A DNA stretch of 64,000 nucleotides from the NCBI GenBank assembly GCA_034440575.1, contig JAOTOL010001638.1, positions 1,827,001 through 1,891,000 on the forward strand. Direction: 5' to 3'. This DNA is from Imbricaverruca yamaguchii (lineage: Eukaryota; Arthropoda; Thecostraca; Neoverrucidae). A program made the translations under genes and the position numbers. This document shows positions 50,601-62,600 of this stretch, in pieces; position 1 is the stretch's first letter; the number at the start of each line of letters is the position of its first letter. The notes below the pieces were generated by a model. It had not been told where the DNA came from and made no database searches. It worked only from the letters and a program-made list of their open reading frames with translations.

Positions 50601-53600
50601 TCACAGGTCCGACCAGACCAATGGGGACATAAGAACAATCTAGAAGTCACAGGTCCAGGCACAGACCAATGGGGACAGAACAATCCATGAGTCACAGGTC
50701 CGTGTGCATACCAGCGGGGAGACTGACCCGGACGGCTCTGACGCGGACGGCCTTGAGTCGGTCTCGCGGGCACCTGGGGTCGGTACGGACATGCCCTCCA
50801 GCACAGTGCGCGCCCGCTCCAGGTCATAGACGGCCGACTCCAGGGCCAGCTTCCTGACTGCCTCCGGCACGGCCGGAAACTCCTCCGCCAGACTGGTGCG
50901 CACTGTCGGTCAGACACGGGTATCAGCTGGCTGATGCCCGGAACTCTCTCGCTATATACTGACATCAGCTGGCCACCGCCGGGAACTACACCGTGTATTC
51001 ATACAGGCGGCGGTGGACACAGACTCCTTCCTTACGCTTGTACTTCATCCGGAATCTTGTTTGTCATTTGGGATTTAGGGCGCCTCGACCAAAATTGATC
51101 ATTCACGCCCACATCCACAAAGTAGCCAGCATTTGAATTGTGGATTGGTCAATAGCAAGATCAACACAGCCCAGGATATCCATTTAGCCATTACAATGAA
51201 CATGGGAAACACATAATGTCGTCATTAACGAGCTGGCAGGTTAATTTAACACTCCCTTTCCTCTTTCAGACACTCAGCTTCGCCCGGTTCACTGCAGACC
51301 TGTCAGCGGAAGTATGTCACGCAACACCCACAATGCTTGGTTTCCGATGATTACTTGCCTTGGTAGGGGAAGTCAGTTATTATTGCATGGCACCCATACC
51401 GTCAGATCCGCTGGGCCTATCCGAAGAAAATTGAGCAGAGACGCTAGCTGTAGCAAAGAATTGATAACCGGGGAGTTTCAAAGCCTGGGAGATGTCAACC
51501 GAGGTTAATCCTTAACAAGTGACTTTGTTGGTGAAGCTTGGCTGCTGTGATGCATTGTAACACCATCTCCAGACCTCTTCGGCAAATCTCAACAAAACAT
51601 TACCTGGAGATGGTTCTAAAAATATTTTGCATCACTCATAAAACGTTACATGCATTACGTCAATCTAGGTAGGCCAGCCCATGAAATGAAAAACAGCATG
51701 TTGACGGTTCTTTCGCCACGGGCTCAAACAATGACGGTTGCACGACGACGACGGGACGGTTGCACATGTTCAGTCTTTTGTGACGTATATGCTGATGAAG
51801 TAAACTAATGTCGATTGGGTAAGCCTAATCATGTAATGTCCCACTGCTAAATTTCAAGCTCATTCTTACAAATGCTTTTAACTTTCTATGTATGTGGCTT
51901 ATCAAGCACAAGGCAGGTGTATATCATGCCGTTCTGGCTGGTACCGTGCCCACACCGGATCGCACGACTGCATGCTACTAGAGTTCGAAAAAAAATCCAT
52001 AGACCTGTATTTTTCCTATCCAGAACATTGACCTCTCGGGGAAAGCAACATGTCCTTTTCCTCACTGGAAGGCTGAATATTGCTGATGATCAGTAAATGG
52101 CGGAAAATTAAGTTTCTTCGATAACGATGCCAGAATATGTGGGCTTTCATTCAATTGAGAACGCGATGTATAGCAAGAGAAGAAAAATATGGGTGCGTCT
52201 ACAATTTCCTGGTTTGTTTTCTGATGCTCCTTATTCCTAATCCAATTATTATTCAGTGATGACCAAAGTATGGGTAACACAACGCTCCCAAGCAGAAAAT
52301 GCCTTTTTTTGCAAAAAGCAGAAAATATGATAGCCGAATTTAATGGTGAGAAGTAGCATCTCCAAGTTCAGGACTTGGGAGTATGAATCCCACCCTATCA
52401 ACTACGGACGACCGGGGTAGCTGCAAAATGAGGTTCCCACCCTTATCAATGTCAAAGCTACCGACAAATTTGTCAAATATCACACGTCCAGATGCGCCTG
52501 CTATCCATATGCATTAGTTGAGAACGTATCTCGACAGCCCATTCATTACAGTGGAAATAAACATGAGGGAAGTGCAACTTAGCCTTCCCCACCTTTGCAC
52601 AAAGTGTGCGTGATCGGATGTCGCCGTGGTTATTCACATGTACACCGTACACCGTCTATACAGATCATACTTGTACACAATACACCATGCACGCAGTGCA
52701 CACCTGATACATGGCGCACACTGCGTGCACAACACTGAAGCTCAGGGACACATCGCCTACACCGGTCGTGCAGCGCGCGCACAGCACGCCACCACGTACC
52801 CAGCTGTCTGTCGGCTTCTGACAGGATGCGCGGCGACCTGACCGACGGCTGGGGACTCTCGGAGCGGCGGATACTGACCACGTCCCGCTGGTGACGCAGG
52901 TCAAACCTAGGTGGCACCACCGGCGTCATGCTCTTGTCGTAGCCCAGATCTGTCGCACGCAGAGGAAACACCGTGACGGGTGGAGGTGATTGCCTACAGC
53001 TTGCAGTACTTCTTCGGCGACGAGGAACATTTTTACGTTTTGACCTGATAAAACATCATTTAGGGTATGGCAGACATTGGGGATATACACCAGATACAAA
53101 AGCGTACACCATAAAACTCATCCCCATTCAATACATTGGAAAATAAATATGAGCAATAGGGAAATAACTGCTTCACATCAAGCGTGAAAGTCGACGTGCA
53201 ATGGAGGATTTTGTGTAGAAGTGCTGTAATGCCATCGCCATGTAATGAACTCGACTGGTGCCCGATTACATAGACTCAAAATATGTTGTTTTACATTTAT
53301 GGAGCCAATGTACAGTGGCAAAATGTATTTCCAGACGGCAGATTATCGCAGCGACCGTCACATGCCTCAAAGTATTAGATAATCTTGGCCCTCCCGTTAT
53401 AATCGGGAACAATTTTCTAAAATCACAATACATCTCACAACATATATGAAAAAGGAATCAGCACTAAGATGAGGGGCGCCCCTCAACGTGACTTACACGT
53501 CTCTCTTGTTCTTTTCCACGTGGATCCTCCGGGAAAAGTACGCTCGGAACACGCACGAGTCTGATATTATGCTCGTGTTCGGCGCTGGATATTCTGGACA

Positions 53601-56600
53601 CAAAATGCATTCTGGAATCCCTTGCAGTCTGGGGAGGTACCATGATAGCAACAGTAATCTTTGTTCCACCACGCATAACGTGAGCCCAGACGAGCGGAGA
53701 TAATCGGACACGTCCTCCACACTATCCCATGTCATGCCTGAGGAGCCGGGATAGCCGGACCCACTGCCTTAGTTGACAACGACATGGGCAGATGGCAGCA
53801 CCTTTGAGTTTTTCGCCGGCCTTGTGCACGCTGTTGTCGCAGTTGACCAACACGTCCAGTAGCAGGCTCTCCTCCGCCTTCGGGAACACCGACTTGAGGT
53901 ACCTGAAAGGTCCGGGCAGCGTGATCACAAACGGTCAAATAAGCACTAGGGACAAAGAAATTATGAATGTCTTCCAATGTATTAGAGGAAGGAAATGTTC
54001 TTTTTCATGTACTGAATGTGAAATATATTCTCCAGACCAGCGCTCAAATCACATTATTATTCCACTGAAAATGGTCCCAACAAACTGACTTTAGGCTTCC
54101 GAGTGTCCGAAAATGTAGGCATCAACTGGACAAGTTAAGCACGTGACAAATATCAATACGAGTTCAACCTTACTCATTGGTTACTTGGGCCTAGGGACGT
54201 GTCAACTGTCGGTGGCTATCTAGCACTGATGTAGCATTGCATACACATAACATTACATCAAAAGTGGCAATGTACTATTCCTTTGATAGTCAAGGAAATC
54301 AGGTAAAGTTGCTGTTCTCTATACAACTTGGCTCACTACGCGGTTCCTCCATGACAAAGAATAGACGACAAAATGAAGAGAACGTGTTTCATTCCGGCAT
54401 GAATTTCCAGACGGTTGCACTCCATTTAATGTGGAACTTTGATAACTTCTTTTCCCAAGTACCATTTGTAGCCCAGCAATTGCACCTAAGACATTCGGAG
54501 CTAGCATTAAAGAGCATCTGTTGCAAGCGATAGAACCTAATATTCTTGCAATCTCACACAATTGGTAATTATTCCAGGGTTAAGGTGGTAAACATAAATA
54601 GTACAAAAAACATTTCAATTAGTGCTTTTATTCTAATTTTCCCAGCCCTTCATCTTTTCTCGCATACTTGGTTCTGCGTGACGATAAGGTCTGCATACAT
54701 CAAAAAGTCCGTGGAAGATCATGGAACATTATCATAATTGGAATGCGTTTTAAGATTCATAATGTGCTCCACTTAGCATAAAAAGGAGAAACGCCGAGAA
54801 CAAACATGTTGTTACAAGAAGAAAAGGTATTTGTGTACGACTCATGACTACGGCCCAGCTCGTTCCACAAATCCAGTAGCGGATCTTAGGTTGCAGCTCA
54901 GGTTCAAATGCATCCCAGCAATGCCATACATTATCCCAATACAAGCAAGCATATTTTGCCGGCCGGGGCTATTCTCGCCCTCGTTGTTATGTATGCGTGT
55001 GTGGTTGCGTCCTGTACGCACACAACTACCATTGAATGTTATTCTCATGGCTTATTGATGTCAACGTCTTGCAAGAGATGAACTGAAACTATTGCAACAT
55101 CGTGGCTGACTGCTAGTCGAACAACTTGACAACGTGTGTTATCTACCAGGTAGCACTATGGCATCATTTAGATATGGGCTGTGCCACGACAGACGCACTT
55201 CTCCCAGCTACATGCTGCCAAATGTCACTCGGTGGACATCACCAGACCACCCATTTACCGGGACGGCTGGAGAGGTGCAGACGTGGCTAGACATACGGCG
55301 GCGTTCGATATCTCCAGGCTAGGTGCATGTCAAGTCGGCTGAGTCGCACTAGCACAGTGTGACGCCTGCAATACATCACAGCACTCAGACACGCATGCAG
55401 AGCGGGCGCCAGCGCATGCCGTCCGGTCACAGGTCAGGTCACCCCGCCGGAGTACTGCCGCCGTCTGGTCACAGGTCAGGTCACCCCGCCGGAGTACTGC
55501 CGCCGTCCGGTCACAGATCAGGTCACCTCGCCGGAGAGCTGCCGCCTCGCGCGGGAACACGTGCAGCACGCACACGGATGCAAGGCCATACTAGCTGAAC
55601 ATGTACAGCAGCGACTGGCACCAGCTGGTAATCGGGACAAAATAATCGGAGTGAAGTTCCTACGCCTGAAAACCAAACGAACACCGGTTGGTTTTTGGTG
55701 CAACTACGATCCTGCACAGGACCTTTCTCTCAGGATAAAACAAAGATGAATTGACATGGACGAACCGGAAAACAAAGCTGACGTTGCCATGGAATAAGGT
55801 GGCCGGTGGCCTGGCAGTCGGTGAGGAAGGGGACAGCATGCCGTTGTGTCGGCTGTCACTTCTGCGGCTACACAGCCACGGCCGGTCCGAGCCACACAAC
55901 ACCGGGCGTGTCTCTGCCGACGACACGCCCACAGCCCGGCCTACGGCGAGCACTACCGAGGAGACTAGCGCCGACAGCCCGGCCTACGGCGAGCACTACC
56001 GAGGAGACTAGCGCCGACAGCCCGGCCTACGGCGAGCACTACCGAGGAGACTAGCGCCGACGGTATCTACACGGCGAGCGTCAGCAGCAACTGATACGCC
56101 CACTGCGCCGACCACTGCTGATGGACTTTTCTGCGCATGAACGGCAACCCACCAGATGGCCGAACGCCCAACCTAAAAACCGACAACTGAATACGTAACC
56201 CTCGCCCGCGCGCGGCACCTTGCCACCTTCCTTCCTGTTCCCAAGCGATTCCAAACGGGGCGTCATCGACATGAATCGAAAAACCTGTGCTGCAAGTGAC
56301 GAACCCGTGCAATTCATGACTTGTATAATTCCGATTTGTGGTTCATCTTCCAGACCAAACTCAAATGCCGCTTTTTCGAGGTAAAAATAGGATGACGAAA
56401 AATGTCGATAAGTTTATCTTTGTCAATTACATTTCGTTTTGGCAATTACAAGAACAAGGCTGAGATGCACCATATCAGGAAAATAATTGAGAACGTCTGA
56501 AATGCAGTTGAATCAAAACACACGTTTCCACCAAACGTTCTTGTTACTTTTCCCAATAACTTCTGGTTGAAAAGCTGAGGCTTCGATTGGACAACATCTT

Positions 56601-59600
56601 TGGTCTTCTTAATTTATATACACGTAGTTTAAACGTTCAGCGTATAATTCGTCAGCATTTTGACATCTTAATGCTGTATGATTTGCTACCTTGCGACGCA
56701 CAGACCAACGGCCAGATGAGGTCGAGGTGATGACTTCGTTTTTGGAAACTTCTGAAATAGCGACCGAAAACGCGACGTATGTGAGAAAGAGAAAACCTTG
56801 GCCGCAAGGACCCCATCAACGCTTCCGCACGGACGAGGGTTACAACAAAACGGAAATTGCACTTGGTCCCCGCACGATGCGAACCAGCCATCCATTTAAC
56901 CGACCGCTACAGAACAGAGCTGAATTTATTGGCGACGTTCTCCGAGGGGAGCGGCTGCCGCCAGCGCAAGCAACACCAACGCCTGTCGACAGGGACCTGA
57001 GCTTGATTTTCGGCGACGAGTGAGGGCGCGGCCGACCGTCGGGTCGTGGTGAGGCGTATCCCAGCACGGGCGACGGCCACGACGCACTGCTGGCCGAGCC
57101 GGGCCCCGACGAGCCAGAGCCTGGCCCTATGCCGGGCGGCGGCGGCGGCGGTGGTGGTGGCGGTGGCGGTGGCGGTGGCGGCGGCGACGCGCGGCACAGC
57201 GGAGGCGAGGGGAATGGCCGTGGGGCGCCAGCGGCGGCGGTGGCCGCCAGCACGGCCGCCCGGAAGGCGGGCGGCGTGCCGAGCGGGCCGGTCATCACCA
57301 GTGGGTGCCGCTGCACCTGTAGGGCCGAGATCACCACCGCCTCGCGCTGGTGGTACCTGCCAGTGGGCGGGCGGCAGTCGAGTCACTCAGTCAGCCCGTC
57401 CGTCTCGTTACGCCCGGCTCTGTCTGCGCGACAGATGCGCACGCGGTGCCGTCGGGTACAGGCCGTGCCTCTGCTGTGAGGTGGTGGTGTTAGCGCTACT
57501 GGTGTTAGTTGGACAAAGCAGCAGAGCACTACCGGTCAGGCGTCGGGCCAGCCAGCCAGCAGCTCCGCCCATACAGCAGTGCCAGCACAGTAGCAAAGGC
57601 CACCAGGGTACTCACCAGACCTCAACTGGTACGCTACCATTGACGGCACAGTTACGCCCTTTGCATGAGGGAGAACAGCGAAATGGCATACCGTTGCATG
57701 TCGGTACCGCATAAACTCTACACACTCACACCCATTGGAATGCTGGATGCCGAAAGTTTGGCGAATAAGCCATGTTGGTACTGAATTATCTCCCAGTCGC
57801 TCTTCTGCAAACACTAGTTGCTAGCACTAAACAAGGACGTAACTAGCCGTCGACAGCAGACGAGATCATTCGCGTGAGGCGTTAACCACAGTTTAAAAGG
57901 TGGTCAAAACAAATCCGCCACGGCATATTAACGTCAGTCACGGAATTAACAGAAATGCGGCGAGTGGGTGCAGTACAGCAGACAATGGTGAAAATCCGGC
58001 ATGCTTCGAGGCAAAGTCCTGAACTAATTCAACAGTGGCCGAGAACATGATTCGGTCGCCATAGTGATGGTGCAACACAAAATGCAGTGCCTCACAAGTG
58101 CCCATGTTTTGACGTAAGTACAGCTTCTCCCCAATAAAAAGCATGATTCAATTCCCACAGCCTGGGGCGGAATAGTTCAAAATATCTGATGACAAAAATG
58201 TATTTAAAAAAGCTTAAAATAGCTCCGGAGGTCGCACACAATGCACAAAAACCTCGAGTATGGTGAAGTAGGTACAGGAAGAGGGAAAGATACTCTCTAC
58301 CGCCTACTCACAACATTGGATGATCCTCAAAACTGATCTTACTTGTTGCACGACAAAACAAAACGCTCCCAAATGGTCGTGCTTAAAAAATGGACCCCAC
58401 GATTGTCGGCACGTTCTCCTTACGGCACATGAGGCAACACAACAATCGCCGCAAAATATGACGTGATGTTTTTAATGAGACTTCTCTTTGTCAGGCAACT
58501 TAGTTAAATTCTACCTAGCTATAGCAAAACAATGTAAATACGAGCCAGGCTCTATCAGGTCGCGATCAAATTGGGCACATACATGGCACACGATCTTGGT
58601 CCGGCCAAAACTCGTTAAAAATTTGACTCAAATAAGATCCATACATGATGTAAACCTTCTGCAAGCAAATGTAAAGCCCTATGAATGTTGCATGCAGCCA
58701 CGAACCAAACCAGAAATGATTCCCATCCTATGTTCTTGTGCATCATATATTCATTACACTCAGCAATGCCTAGGTCATGGATCATACAAATATTCCCAAA
58801 CCCAATCTGAATCTGGCCGCCAGTTGCAGCAGCTGTACAGCTGTTGGTCGAATGCAGCAGTGTCACCATCTGACCTGGCCGGACCGTGAGCTCTGCTCTA
58901 TGCAAGCCACCGCCACCCAGGCGGGCTGGGCTAGCGGCGGCCAGCGGCGACCCACCTCTCCGTTGTTTTTGTTACTATTGGGGTTTTGGGGCGCATCAAC
59001 TGCAGAGGTTATACAGCGCCCGGCCCACCTCTTCAGAAGTTCCTTGATGCGCTCCTCGGAGACCGTGGGAAACATGGCGCTGATCTTGGAAGTGGAGTCG
59101 TCAGAGTCGGTGGGCACGTTGTGATCTTGTTCCGGCTCGGCGCCCAGCGGTGACACACTGAGAGCCGCGATCACCACCTCCTCTCGGCTGCGGTACCTGT
59201 CAGTGAAGGAGATACAATGAGGGCCACGATCACCGCCTCCTCTCGGCTGCGGTACCTATCAGTGAAGGAGATACAATGAGAGCCGCGATCACCGCCTTCT
59301 CTCAGCTGCGGTACCTGTCAGTGAGGGAGATACAATGAGAGCCGCGAACACCGCCTCCTCTCGGCTGCGGTACCTGTCAGTGAAGGAGATACAATGAGGG
59401 CCACGATCACCGCCTCCTCTCGGCTGCGGTGCCTGTCAGAGAATGAGGTGCAATGAGAGCCGCGATGACCAGAGACCACTCCTTGAAGGTAGCGAAGCCT
59501 ACTGCATTTACAAGACTGAGACGAAACCATCTGTGTGTTCGCGTAGTCAGGGACTGAAACTCTTTATCAGAGCACGTGGTCTGCTCCAATACAATGAACC

Positions 59601-62600
59601 AGTTCAAGACCAGAAGAGATGCATTCTGGTCGGAACAGCGATGTGATTATCCATCCTGAGATGTGCTGGACTGTATTGTGCTTCAATTCCCCTTGTAATA
59701 GTTCAGCTCGAGCTCGATGTGATCGGGTTAAACAGGCATTGTCTCGTACGAATCCCGAAATGTGTGTATGTGAGCAAACTGCAGTGCCAGCACATCCCCA
59801 CGAGTGGCGCCCTTTCCCAGAATCTCACTTGGTGAGCAGGTCGTTGACAGTGTGCTGCTCCACGTGCGGGAACAGGGAGCAGATCCTGAGCGCCGCCTCG
59901 CTGCAGTCGGTCGGCCGCTCCAGCCACGAGTCGTCCCACGCGTGTGACGTCATCGAGCCACTGCCCAAACTGGTCGACTGCACGTCGGTGGACACAGGAT
60001 CGCAGAGCGCGAGGTCAGTGGCAGACGGGGCACGACAGTGGCTCGTCGGGCCCTGCGCTGGCGAACACCGAGTCACGCACCATAGGCACTGCACGCGCGC
60101 TCATCTCCAGCCTTATTAAATGCGTTTCCCTAACCTGATATTGGTCTCGTGACTTTTACGTCGTTATTATCGCCTCCATCCCACCTAGCTGTCTGAATCC
60201 CGTCTGGGCGGTGCTGTAGCATATCTTTTGCATCGTTCTGGTTCCATGCCTGGTAACTTGTTCTGACTGAGCATTATTCACCTGATTTCGCCATGTTAGC
60301 TGGCTTCACCTAGCTTAATTCCTGATTGGCTCCTGGTCAGCAAGCTGGTGTGGCTTCATGAAGAGCCTAATGTAGCCTGATGAGGAGCCTAATGTGGCTT
60401 GATAAGGAACTGTGTGGCTTGGTGAGACGCCTAGCGTGGTTTGATGAGGACCCAAGTGTGGCTTGATGAGGAAACTACTGTAGCTTGATGATGAACCCGA
60501 TGTGGTGAGGAGTCTAGTGTGACTTGATAAGGAACCATGTGGCTTGATGAGCAACCTAGTGTAGCTCGACGAGGAACGTAGTGTAGCTTGATTGTGGATC
60601 TATGGTGCTGGCGAGTCTTATTCAGGGGCATAACTTCGAACTGATCACATTAGGAATCGCTAGCAGCATCAGACACACAACCAGGGACAGGCGATCAATT
60701 CGTTCATCTGCTCTAGATCAGTGAAGCATAGGCAGTACGCTCGGTACCTCAACGTCTCCTTAACTCGGAACACTCTTAAACTGGTGATAATTGGTTGATT
60801 AGACTGCATGACATGCCTGCATGAGTGATGGAGTGCTTAAGGGGTGGATAAATATATCTGCATGAACTATACACCCTAATGTTTTACCTGCTCTTTGCGC
60901 GTAAAGAATACAATCGGTCCTATTCCTCCTGGCTCCGGAGCACAGGTGTCCCATACTCAAGTTCAAAGCGTCACCATTTAAGGAGCCATACATGCAGATT
61001 GGAATGGCTTTTCAGTAGTTCAGCACACATATCTCTGGTCATTATTCCACCTTTCGAAAGACTAGCTCGCCGGTCAAGCCTCTAATCGGGGGACGGGGAG
61101 GGTGTTTTAGGATGCTTTGGCTAGTCTGTCCAAATGAACGCCAGGACACTGCTTGTGAACTATATATTGATCATATTGAAAAGTTCTTGACCAAGTGAGC
61201 ACCAACACATAATTAACAAACACAAAGCATGTTGGTATTACAGGTGCACTGATAATGGCATTTTTAATGATGGTTATATAACCAATATCAGCAAACTAAA
61301 GTTAATGATGTAATACCAGATCCTAAATCAATTGTGCTGAGACAGCTGGACTGTGACACCTGACTGACCGACAGGACTGACACCATGCTGCTCACGGGAC
61401 CAACGTCATGACACTCACAGAACAGACACCATGCTCCTCACGGGACCGACGTCATAACATGCACAGGACTGACACCATGTTGTCCACAAGACCCATGCCA
61501 TGCCACACGCAGGATCGATACCGTGCTGCGGGACCGATGTCATGACACTCACAGGACTGACACCATGCTGCTTACAGGACCGAAGTCATGCCACTCACAG
61601 GACTGACACCATGCTACCTATGGGACTGATGCCATACCACTCACAGGACCAACGCCATGTTACTCACAGGACCGAGATTATTCCACTCACAGGCCTAAAA
61701 CCATGCTGTTGACAATACCAATATCATGCCACTCATAGTACAGACACCATGCTTCTCACAGAACTAATGCCATGGCACTCACAGGACCAACGCTATTCCA
61801 CTCAAATGCCTGGGACCGTGCTGCTCGCGGGACCGATGCCATGCCGCTCACGGGACTGATGTTGTGCCATCCACAGGACCGATGCCATGCCACCCACAGG
61901 GCCGATGTCGTGCCACTCGCAGGGCCGATATCATGCAGCTCATGGGAATGACGTCATGACACTCACGGGGCCGATGTCATGGCACTCACGGGGCCGATAC
62001 CATGCCACACATAGGACCGACGTTGTGCCACTCGCAGGGCCGCTACCACGCCGCCCACGGGGCCGATGCAGTGCCGCTCACCTGGTTGTGGTGCAGCTGG
62101 ACGGCGTGCGGACTGGCACGCAGTGGCTGCGGCTGCTGCAGGTGCTCCTCCCGCGGCCGTCTGGACGTGGTGTTGGCTGACTGACGGGTCAGCAGCGCTG
62201 GGTCTTGCAGCGATGGGTCCGCAGTGGGTGCATACTGTGGCTGCAGAGGGTAGGCCTGGTGGGTGGCTTGCTGCTGTTGTTGTTGATGATGATGTTGGAC
62301 AGAAGTCTGTTGATGAGGATGTTGTTGGTTGCCATGCTGCTGATGGATATTCTGCTGCTGGTAATAGTTGGTAGACTGTTGGTAACTTGCATGCTGTTGG
62401 TACTGGCCAGGATATTGCTGACTTTGATGGTGCTGCTGCTGATCATGATGTTGCTGACTTTGCACAGCTGGCTGCTGTGGCTGATCCTGAACTGGTTGCT
62501 GCCTTGGATCTAGCCAAGTGGTGACCTTTGATGCGTGATCAATGAAGTACCTGACACAACACCAAAGGTGAATACCAAGACTGAAGTTGTGGTACCAAAA

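Larger units (their letters stand above)
45484..50711 (-). other. intron 8 of the WW/CUE gene
   Basis: Holds three SINEs (46.4, 48.8 and 49.4 kb) and two minisatellites at its right end. Near 50,180 an acceptor-like ccgttccgtcacctcag is followed by a short open stretch (ILWRWTVLQ), which could be a small additional exon; its length would have to be a multiple of three. The 229-codon plus frame at 49470-50159 is antisense, overlaps a SINE and is not called. Confidence 0.6.
53903..56996 (-). other. intron 5 of the WW/CUE gene
   Basis: Mostly AT-rich and without coding signal. It contains two small GC-rich minisatellites at 55421-55550 and 55930-56060, neither touching a splice site. Confidence 0.65.
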
